From positions 1 through 64,000 of IMG/VR virus record IMGVR_UViG_3300007722_000012: DNA of 64,000 bases. One strand, written 5' to 3'. A program made the position numbers and the translations under genes. Origin of the DNA: a virus. Below the pieces are notes generated by a model. It saw nothing but the letters and a program-made list of their open reading frames with translations. It had not been told where the DNA came from and did no database searches. This document shows positions 1-4,980 of this stretch, one piece after another. Each line of letters starts with the position of its first letter. Position 1 is the first letter of the stretch.

Positions 1-414
1 CTCGACTACTGTAAGATCGTCTTTCTTACAATTACACCAGCGACAAGCCGCGACCACGTTCATCCAAGTATCAGTCCCACCCTTGCTCTTTGGCACAATG
101 TGATCACGTGACATCTGATGATCTTTGAAACCTTGGCCGCAGTAACCACAAGTGCGCCGGTCGCGGCCGAAGAGTGTCTTGTTGCTCAGAGGCACGTTGC
201 GATCAGATGTGTTGAACTTGTCGGACCGGATCGAGATGATAGAATTTGTCTCGATGATGGACTGGCGTCCATCTTTTTGGTAGCCACCACGGGCCATAAA
301 GCTGTTGTCGCCAAGTTGCCATACCACTTGTCCTTTGGCGTGGTAGGTGATAGCATCGTTGAAGGAAATCCACGAACGAGGGTGTCCTGCTACATCTAGC
401 GCTAAAATTTGCAT
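1..414 (-). CDS. HNH endonuclease, cut by window edge
   Basis: The reading frame starts at an ATG preceded by a strong GGAGG Shine-Dalgarno sequence seven bases away and runs off the window, so the C-terminus is missing. The visible 138 residues contain a CGYC pair, then RDHIVPKSKGG and a second Cys pair in CRWCNCKK, the usual layout of zinc-supported HNH nucleases of tailed phages. It lies just downstream of the tRNA cluster on the same strand. Probably a homing-type or packaging-associated HNH nuclease; the family is clear, the role is not. Confidence 0.85.
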   Translation of the reverse strand, partial: MQILALDVAGHPRSWISFNDAITYHAKGQVVWQLGDNSFMARGGYQKDGRQSIIETNSIISIRSDKFNTSDRNVPLSNKTLFGRDRRTCGYCGQGFKDHQMSRDHIVPKSKGGTDTWMNVVAACRWCNCKKDDLTVVE

Positions 415-439
415 GATTGTCCTCCTGTGTTATTTAAAG

Positions 440-514
440 TGGTGCGCCCTAGTCGAATTGAACGACTATCGCCTAGTTCGAAGCCAGGAATATTATCCAT
501 TATACGAAAGGCGC
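440..514 (-). tRNA. tRNA-Arg(TCG)
   Basis: Cloverleaf read by eye on the minus strand: acceptor GCGCCTT/AGGGCGC, anticodon loop CTTCGAA (anticodon TCG), T loop TTCAATT, encoded CCA. It is the most distal tRNA of the cluster, next to the HNH gene. Confidence 0.85.
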
Positions 515-520
515 GTTGAT

Positions 521-595
521 TGGGCCCGCAAGGTGGAATCGGACCACCGTTTACCCATTAGAAGCGGGTAGTATTTTCCACTATACTATTGCGAG
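521..595 (-). tRNA. tRNA-Arg(TCT)
   Basis: Acceptor CTCGCAA/TTGCGGG, anticodon stem ACCCG/TGGGT around loop CTTCTAA (anticodon TCT, reads AGA), T stem GGTGG/CCACC, encoded CCA. Six bases separate it from the previous tRNA. Confidence 0.85.
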
Positions 596-615
596 AGTAA
601 AATATATTTCAATAT

Positions 616-687
616 TCCGTAGCCGGGATTCTAACCCAGATTAAAAGTTTAGGAAACTTCTGTGCTATACAGTTGCACTATAGCGAG
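616..687 (-). pseudogene. degenerate tRNA-Arg(CCT)-like
   Basis: D stem GTGC/GCAC, anticodon loop TTCCTAA (CCT) and T arm CTGGG-TTAGAAT-CCCGG are recognisable. The flanking sequences do not form an acceptor stem and no CCA is encoded. The T loop has A where C56 is nearly invariant. Probably a decayed tRNA, or one needing unusual repair. Confidence 0.5.
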
Positions 688-691
688 ATTT

Positions 692-780
692 TGGCGGAGG
701 ATGTGAGATTCGAACTCACCGGACTATTTCTAATCCACAGTTTAGCAAACTGCTCTCTTTGCCACATGAGTCATCCTCCG
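692..780 (-). tRNA. tRNA-Ser(GCT)
   Basis: Acceptor CGGAGGA/TCCTCCG, anticodon loop TTGCTAA (GCT), long variable arm as expected for Ser, T loop TTCGAAT, encoded CCA. Confidence 0.85.
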
Positions 781-786
781 AAAGTT

Positions 787-863
787 TGGTGGATGAAGCA
801 GGATTCGAACCTGCACTGAACGGCTTCTAAGGCCGTCGCCTCTACCGATTGGGCTAAGAGGGC
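787..863 (-). pseudogene. chimeric tRNA-like, anticodon TAG
   Basis: D arm, anticodon arm ACGGC-CTTAGAA-GCCGT and T arm GCAGG-TTCGAAT-CCTGC are good and CCA is encoded. However the 5' acceptor strand GCCCTCT cannot pair with the 3' strand TTCATCC. The 5' half resembles that of the TAG tRNA at 2910-2987, so this looks like a hybrid formed by recombination between tRNA genes. Confidence 0.55.
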
Positions 864-970
864 CAAAATATGGTGATAGTAGTTAACCTCTACACTATCA
901 ATGAGCCTGGATACCTTAGGACGTGTAACCCCACTTCAATATCTATATACACGAGCTACTAACTCGAATC

Positions 971-1057
971 TGGCGGAAGAGACAGGAATCGAACCTGCAT
1001 ACCCCTTTCGGAGCGAGAGGTTAGCAACCTCTTGGAATACCGTTATCCGACTCTTCC
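971..1057 (-). tRNA. tRNA-Ser(GCT), second copy
   Basis: Acceptor GGAAGAG/CTCTTCC, anticodon stem AGAGG/CCTCT around TTGCTAA (GCT), long variable arm, T loop TTCGATT, encoded CCA. Its sequence differs from the Ser(GCT) gene at 692-780, so it is not a recent duplicate. Confidence 0.85.
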
Positions 1058-1066
1058 TTTATTCTT

Positions 1067-1151
1067 TGGTGCGGGTAGTCGGATTCGAACCGACATGCAC
1101 AAGGCGGTAGATTTTAAGTCTACTGGGTCTGACCAATTTCCCCATACCCGC
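1067..1151 (-). tRNA. tRNA-Leu(TAA)
   Basis: Acceptor GCGGGTA/TACCCGC, anticodon stem GTAGA/TCTAC around CTTAAAA (TAA), long variable arm as expected for Leu, T loop TTCGAAT, encoded CCA. Confidence 0.88.
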
Positions 1152-1208
1152 ATTATTTCTCTAACTTCTATTATACAACATTTTCTTCATGCTGTCAATT
1201 ACTTTTAT

Positions 1209-1284
1209 TGGATGCAGCGACCGGACTCGAACCGATGACCTCCGAGGGTATGAACCTGGTGAGATGCCACTTCTCTACGCTGCT
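1209..1284 (-). tRNA. tRNA-Met(CAT)
   Basis: Acceptor AGCAGCG/CGCTGCA with an A-A mismatch at position 1-72, anticodon loop TTCATAC (CAT), T stem ATCGG/CCGGT, encoded CCA. The 1-72 mismatch is reminiscent of initiator tRNAs, but the anticodon stem lacks their three G-C pairs; an Ile2-type (modified CAT) tRNA is also possible. Confidence 0.75.
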
Positions 1285-1290
1285 ATAACT

Positions 1291-1374
1291 TGGTGCCGGA
1301 TGGGTGAATCAAACACCCTTTAGGTTTCCCTGACGGATTACAAATCCGTTGCAATCTCACTATGCGAATCCGGC
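1291..1374 (-). tRNA. tRNA with anticodon TGT (Thr) and long variable arm
   Basis: Acceptor GCCGGAT/ATCCGGC, anticodon stem ACGGA/TCCGT around TTTGTAA (TGT), T stem GGGTG/CACCC, encoded CCA. The variable region is 14 bases and can form AGG-GAAA-CCT, a class II feature not expected for a Thr tRNA. Confidence 0.75.
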
Positions 1375-1379
1375 AAAAT

Positions 1380-1428
1380 TGGTGGAGAACATTTTAGGTA
1401 TCCCCTGTGAAGTAGATCACTACTCTCC
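1380..1428 (-). pseudogene. truncated tRNA remnant
   Basis: A 49-base unit with perfectly pairable ends GGAGAGT/GTTCTCC plus A and CCA, but only two small hairpins inside and no T arm. Most simply a tRNA that lost its centre by deletion. Confidence 0.3.
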
Positions 1429-1522
1429 TATTACATTGCCTGATTAGACTATTGCTTGCCCAAAGGATTAGTTAACTACCTTTGTGGCTCATCCTGGATA
1501 ATGTAATCTATCCGCTGCTCTC

Positions 1523-1600
1523 TGGTGGATGATCTGAGAGTCGAACTCAGAATCTGAATATTTTGAGTATTCAAGGTATACCAATTCCCTTCAATCATCC
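1523..1600 (-). tRNA. tRNA-Leu(CAA)-like, short variable arm
   Basis: Acceptor GGATGAT/ATCATCC, anticodon stem GAATA/TATTC around CTCAAAA (CAA), T stem CTGAG/CTCAG, encoded CCA. The variable region is only about five bases, unlike normal bacterial Leu tRNAs. Confidence 0.7.
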
Positions 1601-1728
1601 GCGTATAAAAATTCCCAAAGTTTAAGTCTCCGTAAAAGTCGTAAGACGCATTAATTCATTATGCTTGCTACCAGCAATTCCTATATGGTCATTGCCCTGG
1701 ACGTGAACCAGGTTATTCTTACAAAATT

Positions 1729-1849
1729 TGGCGCCCCTAAGGGGAATTTAACTCCTCTGCCTCCGGCTTCAAATCCGGCTAACAATAAATGCAATACTAA
1801 CTAAACCCGCTAACGCAGATCAGATTTCTATGCACTTCCAATCAAGGGC
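1729..1849 (-). pseudogene. 121-base tRNA-like sequence
   Basis: The ends GCCCTTG and TAGGGGC pair over seven bases and are followed by G and CCA, with a T-arm-like AGGAG-TTAAATT-CCCCT. The interior is far too long and has only one clear hairpin (CCGG-ATTTGAAG-CCGG). Downstream, near 1690-1720, lies an isolated anticodon arm CCTGG-TTCACGT-CCAGG (CAC, Val). Read as decayed tRNA sequence. Confidence 0.3.
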
Positions 1850-1855
1850 AAAACT

Positions 1856-1934
1856 TGGCGGAGATGATGGGTAACGATCCCACCTGATAGCTTGCGTGAC
1901 AGGCAAGTGACCACACCATGCAGTCCCCATCTCC
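1856..1934 (-). tRNA. tRNA-Asp(GTC)
   Basis: Acceptor GGAGATG/CATCTCC, anticodon stem CTTGC/GCAAG around CTGTCAC (GTC), encoded CCA. The T loop is ATCGTTA rather than the standard TTCRANY, a variant also seen in the Glu tRNA of this cluster. Confidence 0.8.
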
Positions 1935-2229
1935 TTAAAAACTTTAGGTTACTACTATTTTTTACTACTCCGATCAAGGAGCGTTTGATCAATAGGTTCA
2001 CCAAGGTGTAGATAACATAGAGCTGATTAGTGCCTGCTTCTCTCGACCTAAAAATATACCATCTGCAGCATTGCTCCAAACAGTTGTGTGAGTGGTCCGT
2101 ATGCATGGGGGCTTTTACCCCGCATTTTCTTCTAGGCTTTCGACCCAGACACCGTTGATCACGGTAAGGAACACCTAGGGACCATGATGTTCGGCGCTTA
2201 CTATTTTGGGTGATCAGCCCAATCAATTT
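1935..2229. other. unassigned spacer inside the tRNA cluster
   Basis: About 295 bases between tRNA-Asp and tRNA-Tyr. One minus-strand frame is open across it, but that frame also runs through both tRNAs and the translation resembles nothing I recognise. A strong hairpin (ATGCGGGG paired with CCCCATGCAT) lies near 2100-2140. No tRNA could be folded here. Confidence 0.3.
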
Positions 2230-2315
2230 TGGTGGAGAGGATTGGATTTGAACCAATGTGCTTTTTACAGAACGGATTTACAGTCCGTCGCCTTCAACCG
2301 CTCGGCCACCTCTCC
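2230..2315 (-). tRNA. tRNA-Tyr(GTA)
   Basis: Acceptor GGAGAGG/CCTCTCC, anticodon stem ACGGA/TCCGT around CTGTAAA (GTA), long variable arm as expected for bacterial Tyr, T loop TTCAAAT, encoded CCA. Confidence 0.88.
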
Positions 2316-2391
2316 AATGTGCTATCAATTATCAAGATGTTTTGATTTTGGGCTAATCTCTTGAACCCTTTTAGCAGGGTAACGCTTAACT

Positions 2392-2490
2392 TGGCCCTCA
2401 GTATGGAATCGAACCATCGGCTTGATTTTACTCGGCAGCATTAGGTCCTTAACCATGAGCCGAATCAGTTCTACCACTGAACTACTGGGG
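2392..2490 (-). pseudogene. tRNA-like sequence with oversized anticodon region
   Basis: Acceptor CCCCAGT/ACTGAGG (one mismatch), D stem GTTC/GAAC, T loop TTCGATT and CCA are visible. The anticodon region is about 45 bases and forms one long imperfect hairpin from TGATT to AATCA. It may be a tRNA with an insertion or a fused remnant; no anticodon can be assigned. Confidence 0.35.
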
Positions 2491-2496
2491 ATAAAC

Positions 2497-2574
2497 TGGA
2501 ACACTCGATCCGATTCGCACGGATGGTTTTTCTGCTTTGCAGGCAGGTGCGTTGGGCTTCTCCGCCACGAGTGC
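2497..2574 (-). tRNA. tRNA-Cys(GCA)
   Basis: Acceptor GCACTCG/CGAGTGT, anticodon loop CTGCAAA (GCA) on a four-pair stem CTGC/GCAG, T stem ATCCG/CGGAT with loop TGCGAAT (G in place of T55), discriminator T and encoded CCA. Confidence 0.75.
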
Positions 2575-2581
2575 ATAAATT

Positions 2582-2675
2582 TGGTGGGTGCAGATGGATT
2601 CGAACTAAAACAGGAATCGAACCTGCACAACCTAACCCTATAAGTCAAGCCGTCTCCACTACGTCGGCTGCCGCC
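2582..2675 (-). pseudogene. hybrid tRNA remnant with two T arms
   Basis: A complete T arm (GCAGG-TTCGATT-CCTGT) is followed directly by the 3' end of another tRNA (GTTCGAATCCATC then TGCACCC-A-CCA). The 5' part has a D stem GCCG/CGGC but no acceptor partner for either 3' end. Consistent with a deletion fusing two tRNA genes. Confidence 0.45.
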
Positions 2676-2909
2676 TTTGTGTTTTTAAATATAACCACGC
2701 AATACTGGCCAAGGAAATTTCCATGTATCACATTGTTATATTGAAGAACACTATAGGAACCTAGCGGTTGTTCACAACCGATCCCCGCCTACTACCGAAT
2801 GTAGCTTCAGACGATAATGTACTTCAATATAACCCCTTGCACACAATGCTATCACAGCAGGTGGATCCGCAGCCCTCTGCTGCCCCCGAAATTTATTTAT
2901 GCCATTGGA
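2676..2909. other. spacer in tRNA cluster
   Basis: No cloverleaf found. It contains a stable hairpin CGGTTG-TGAA-CAACCG near 2765-2780. Probably decayed tRNA or spacer sequence. Confidence 0.25.
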
Positions 2910-2987
2910 TGGTGCCCTCGGCTGGATTCGAACCTGCACGACCTTCGTTCTAAGCGAAGTACCTCATACCAATTGGGTTACGAGGGC
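2910..2987 (-). tRNA. tRNA with anticodon TAG (Leu), short variable arm
   Basis: Acceptor GCCCTCG/CGAGGGC, anticodon stem CTTCG/CGAAG around CTTAGAA (TAG, reads CUA), T loop TTCGAAT, encoded CCA. The variable region is five bases, so this is a class I body with a Leu anticodon. Confidence 0.75.
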
Positions 2988-2991
2988 GAAA

Positions 2992-3066
2992 TGGTACTGC
3001 GTATGGGTAACGATCCCATCTATCCAGGTTGAAAGCCTGGTGACCTCACCTGAAGTCGAACGCAGT
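2992..3066 (-). tRNA. tRNA-Glu(TTC)
   Basis: Acceptor ACTGCGT/ACGCAGT, anticodon stem CCAGG/CCTGG around CTTTCAA (TTC), T stem ATGGG/CCCAT with the variant loop ATCGTTA, encoded CCA. Confidence 0.82.
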
Positions 3067-3076
3067 GAAAAAACTT

Positions 3077-3144
3077 TGGGGTAACGTACGAGAGTTGAAC
3101 TCGTACTAACAGAATCTGTGGTGCTGCCGCTACACTAACGTCAC
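3077..3144 (-). tRNA. short tRNA, anticodon uncertain
   Basis: Acceptor GTGACGT/ACGTTAC, D stem GTGT/GCAC, T stem ACGAG/CTCGT around TTCAACT, discriminator C and encoded CCA are good. At 68 bases it is short, and the anticodon arm does not form a normal five-pair stem; the candidate anticodon is CTG (Gln). C73 is typical of His, but no GTG anticodon is present. Confidence 0.45.
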
Positions 3145-3166
3145 ACTAAAGTTCTCTAAAAATTGT

Positions 3167-3258
3167 TGGCTCCCCAGAGAGGCTTTGAACCTCCATAACG
3201 GCTAGGCCGCATACACTTGATTAACAGTCAAGCCTCTTACCAGTTAGAGTACCGGGGA
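3167..3258 (-). tRNA. tRNA with anticodon GTT (Asn) and long variable arm
   Basis: Acceptor TCCCCGG/CTGGGGA, anticodon stem CTTGA/TCAAG around CTGTTAA (GTT), T stem GGAGG/CCTCT, encoded CCA. The variable region is about 21 bases with a hairpin CGGC-CTA-GCCG, a class II arm not expected for Asn. Confidence 0.75.
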
Positions 3259-3266
3259 ATAAAATA

Positions 3267-3344
3267 TGGTCTCCGATACTGGATTCAAACCAGTGTTATT
3301 CTTCGTCCCAAACGAAGTGCCACATCAGACTAGGCGAATCGGAG
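3267..3344 (-). tRNA. tRNA-Pro(TGG)
   Basis: Acceptor CTCCGAT/ATCGGAG, anticodon stem CTTCG/CGAAG around TTTGGGA (TGG), T stem ACTGG/CCAGT, encoded CCA. Confidence 0.88.
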
Positions 3345-3349
3345 AAATT

Positions 3350-3425
3350 TGGTACCTGGTGTGAGATTCGAACCCACTATCTATCGATTATCGGTCGATT
3401 GCATGGCCATATATGCTCCCCAGGC
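3350..3425 (-). tRNA. tRNA-Ile(GAT)
   Basis: Acceptor GCCTGGG/ACCAGGT (one mismatch), D stem GCAT/ATGC, anticodon stem ATCGA/TCGAT around CCGATAA (GAT), T stem GTGGG/CTCAC, encoded CCA. A hammerhead-like motif lies directly upstream. Confidence 0.83.
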
Positions 3426-3428
3426 GTA

Positions 3429-3513
3429 TCCATACCCTTCGGCTATTTGACGAGAGCGAATCATTGTCTTTTTACCCGAGAGTTTCGCTGTATTTCAACA
3501 GCTCATCAGTGGA
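3429..3513 (-). ncRNA. hammerhead-like ribozyme upstream of tRNA-Ile
   Basis: The minus strand carries CTGATGA, a perfect five-pair stem II GCTGT-TGAAAT-ACAGC, then GAAA: the full conserved hammerhead core. In a type I arrangement stem III is CTCTCGG pairing with CCG-A-AGGG (one bulge), followed by the cleavage triplet GTA, and stem I is TCCA/TGGA. Predicted cleavage is between 3433 and 3432, leaving a 7-base 5' leader on tRNA-Ile. Stem I is only four pairs and the stem III loop is long, so activity is uncertain. Confidence 0.55.
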
Positions 3514-3593
3514 ATTGGTGAACCCGTTTCTCAGCCGGTTCGGAGTCACGCGGGTACTAGTGACGCTATTCTCGTTAATGCCGAAGCATGTTT

Positions 3594-3677
3594 TGGTGGT
3601 CCCGCGTGGTAACGCACCACTTGCTACTTCCAATCTTTAAGCAAAAGTTTTACAGACTTCCGACTGGGGACAGGACC
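3594..3677 (-). pseudogene. tRNA-like sequence
   Basis: Acceptor GGTCCTG pairs fully with CGGGACC, followed by A and CCA, and there is a T-arm-like GTGG-TGCGTTA-CCAC. The centre does not form a convincing D or anticodon arm; a weak fit gives loop TTGCTTA (GCT). Probably a divergent or decayed tRNA. Confidence 0.4.
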
Positions 3678-3685
3678 TAAATTTT

Positions 3686-3818
3686 CTATTCTAAATAACT
3701 CTGTGGGACTCGAACCCAAGATAATGCCCTCCCTTCATCGGCCTGCCTGACAACGGACTAGTATTGGTGTCAGGCTATCGGTGTTCCGACTGTAGCATCT
3801 CAAAGTTATTTAGAATAG
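3686..3818 (-). ncRNA. structured RNA closed by an 18-pair stem, tRNA-like T arm
   Basis: Perfect 15-base inverted repeats at 3686-3700 and 3804-3818, extended by three further pairs in RNA, enclose a TCGG-AACA-CCGA hairpin, an eight-pair hairpin GCCTGACA/TGTCAGGC with a 15-base loop, and a T-arm-like TTGGG-TTCGAGT-CCCA next to the closing stem. The inner seven pairs look like an acceptor stem, but no CCA is encoded. It may be a tRNA-derived stable RNA, comparable in position to the small stable RNAs near the T4 tRNA cluster. Confidence 0.5.
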
Positions 3819-3819
3819 T

Positions 3820-3913
3820 CACTATTCTAGAACACACTATCTTCAACCTGCGTTTCTCACAATGCGCGATGCGGATCGTGTCCGCGCCGGCGACAATGTG
3901 TTCTAGAATAGTG
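3820..3913 (-). ncRNA. structured RNA closed by a 17-pair stem
   Basis: Perfect 17-base inverted repeats (3820-3836 and 3897-3913) enclose about 60 bases with a hairpin GCGGA-CACGA-TCCGC and a GCG/CGC hairpin. One base separates it from the previous structure and part of the arm sequence (TATTCTA) is shared. No open reading frame of note. Confidence 0.45.
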
Positions 3914-4101
3914 TGATCTGATCTTTCACAGACCCACACTATGTTAGGGTTGTTACCCTAACCCGGATTTTTAGCTTCAGAAAAGAAGTTCCATCCTCGG
4001 AGCCGCCCATTTACGATGTTATAGTGTTCGTTCAGCTCGCGTTGCTGATTCACTTTGTTAGGTTTAGTTAAAATTCGTTCGTTTCATAAAATCCTTCGTT
4101 C
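3914..4101. other. spacer between structured RNAs and terminator
   Basis: Contains a seven-pair minus-strand hairpin GTTAGGG-TAACAA-CCCTAAC near 3950-3970 and a short minus-strand frame (GTG start, 31 codons, ends near 3960) without a convincing ribosome binding site. No gene is called. Confidence 0.3.
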
Positions 4102-4138
4102 AAAAAAAAATCCCAGTACCTTTGGGTTACCGGGATTT
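4102..4138 (-). terminator. intrinsic terminator
   Basis: Imperfect 13-pair hairpin (AAATCCCGGTAACC against GGTACTGGGATTT) followed on the minus strand by nine T residues. It ends the short transcript of the 48-codon gene at 4160-4306 before the tRNA region. Confidence 0.85.
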
Positions 4139-4159
4139 GAAAATGATCGTTAAATCTAT

Positions 4160-4306
4160 TCAAATACCCGGAACCCCGGTTGTATATTCGTGTGCATTGA
4201 GCGTAATCTGCGGCGACACAGTAATCAGCTCAGAGCCGACCATATCAAAACTCGGACGGCATATAGCCAACCATAAGTTCTGTCTGTGTTTCGAGTTAGT
4301 TTTCAT
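4160..4306 (-). CDS. small hypothetical protein (48 aa)
   Basis: ATG to TGA frame of 48 residues beginning MKTNSKHRQN. It is bracketed by a late promoter (TATAAATA at 4339-4346) and the terminator at 4102-4138, which supports a monocistronic late unit. The ribosome binding site is weak. No family recognised. Confidence 0.5.
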   Translation of the reverse strand: MKTNSKHRQNLWLAICRPSFDMVGSELITVSPQITLNAHEYTTGVPGI

Positions 4307-4338
4307 ACGTTTCTATCTAAAATTTCTTTGTTACTATC

Positions 4339-4346
4339 TATTTATA
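4339..4346 (-). promoter_or_regulatory. late promoter (TATAAATA)
   Basis: Exact T4-type late -10 element 33 bases upstream of the small gene at 4306. Confidence 0.65.
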
Positions 4347-4351
4347 CATCT

Positions 4352-4374
4352 AAAAATCGGGTTTTCAAAAACCG
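4352..4374 (-). terminator. terminator of small RNA
   Basis: Minus-strand hairpin CGGTTTT/AAACCCG with a short loop followed by ATTTTT. It lies directly after the inverted-repeat RNA at 4374-4474. Confidence 0.6.
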
Positions 4375-4487
4375 TTTGAAGGATACACTGGGGTTGCTGG
4401 TGCCGGGCGACTATTCCAGTGATTTTGAACTTACGGATACTTAAACCCGGGTTACAGACCTTTATCCTTCAAACAATTTTCATTTCA
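4374..4487 (-). ncRNA. small RNA gene with own promoter and terminator
   Basis: A 12-base perfect inverted repeat (4374-4385 and 4463-4474) encloses a CACTGG/CCAGTG hairpin and a palindromic AACCCGGGTT. Upstream is a -35/-10 promoter (4494-4522) with predicted start near 4487 and downstream is a terminator, giving a transcript of roughly 115-135 bases. No reading frame: its first ATG is followed by a stop. Function unknown. Confidence 0.6.
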
Positions 4488-4493
4488 TAAGCT

Positions 4494-4522
4494 ATTATAT
4501 CACGACTTTCAATAAAAGTAAA
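4494..4522 (-). promoter_or_regulatory. TTTACT-N17-TATAAT promoter
   Basis: Minus-strand TTTACT and TATAAT separated by 17 bases, with the extension TTTATT after the -35 that is shared with promoters at 4814, 20872 and 23071. Confidence 0.7.
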
Positions 4523-4535
4523 ATAAACTTTCAAT

Positions 4536-4605
4536 CATATGAAATACGATTTCCATTGGTTATCCTTGCGGATTGCCCAAGCGGCAGCGAGTCGTATTTC
4601 ATATG
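4536..4605 (-). ncRNA. structured RNA closed by a 14-pair stem
   Basis: Perfect 14-base inverted repeat CATATGAAATACGA/TCGTATTTCATATG. Inside, on the minus strand, lie TGCC-GCTTG-GGCA and ATCC-GCAA-GGAT, the latter with a GNRA tetraloop, forming a multi-branch junction. There is no T-tract, so it is not a simple terminator. It sits between a late small gene and the next promoter. Confidence 0.45.
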
Positions 4606-4635
4606 ACGGCCGCCATGCGGCTCGTCGCGCCTACT

Positions 4636-4773
4636 TTACTTAAAGTAAGATGCGCCAAATTTAGCTAGTTCATCTTCGATCAGCTCATCCATATCCTCTT
4701 CGTCGATACCTTGGGCGTGAGCTGCCGCGATAATTTCAGCAACTTTTTCTTCAATCTGGTCGTCTGTCTACAT
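4636..4773 (-). pseudogene. small acidic protein gene with amber at codon 2
   Basis: After AAGGAAAC and ATG the frame continues TAG and then 43 codons of a protein-like acidic sequence (TDDQIEEKVAEIIAAAHAQG at its start) ending in TAA. A late promoter (4784-4791) sits at the right distance. Without the TAG this would be an ordinary small late gene. Possibilities are a point mutation, a sequencing error or suppression. Confidence 0.5.
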
Positions 4774-4783
4774 TTAGTTTCCT

Positions 4784-4791
4784 TATTTATA
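4784..4791 (-). promoter_or_regulatory. late promoter (TATAAATA)
   Basis: Late element followed by AAGGAAAC and the ATG at 4773. Confidence 0.65.
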
Positions 4792-4813
4792 ACACTTTGG
4801 TTGGTAAGAATTT

Positions 4814-4842
4814 ATTATAACACAAACTATAATAAAAGTAAA
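4814..4842 (-). promoter_or_regulatory. TTTACT-N17-TATAAT promoter
   Basis: TTTACTTTTATT followed by GTGTTATAATAAATTC on the minus strand, with the same spacing and flanks as those at 20872 and 23071. The -35 abuts the stop codon of the gene at 4843. Confidence 0.75.
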
Positions 4843-4980
4843 CTAGTACAACTTCTTCTCTAACTTCCACTTGAGTTGGGCAGCTGCCAACTCGACTTTT
4901 GTAAGTGAGTGCCAGCCGATGCAATTTCCCGTGGGACTGAGTTTGCACCAGCATGAACCGTTCTTGATTTTTGGTTTCAT
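4843..4980 (-). CDS. small Trp/Cys-rich hypothetical protein (45 aa)
   Basis: ATG overlaps the TGA of the upstream gene by one base (TGATG), indicating translational coupling. The product has CWC and a second cysteine (SCWCKLSPTGNC) followed by a basic helix ending in KLEKKLY. The frame ends in TAG. Possibly a tiny metal-binding protein; no family recognised. Confidence 0.6.
   Translation of the reverse strand: MKPKIKNGSCWCKLSPTGNCIGWHSLTKVELAAAQLKWKLEKKLY

Noticed and set aside
111-132. Hammerhead-like CTGATGA...GAAAC on the plus strand
   Set aside because: There is no stem II between the core elements and the sequence lies inside the HNH coding region.
865-970. Possible extra tRNA ending in CCA between the TAG tRNA-like and the second tRNA-Ser
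   Set aside because: The ends pair in six of seven positions, but the 3' half folds back into its own hairpin and no T loop or anticodon arm fits.
2125-2165. Terminator-like hairpin with T-rich tail on the plus strand
   Set aside because: It faces against the tRNA transcription direction and no plus-strand gene would need it.
1828-2256. 142-codon minus-strand open frame in the tRNA cluster
   Set aside because: It runs through tRNA-Asp and into tRNA-Tyr, has no ribosome binding site, and its composition is not protein-like.
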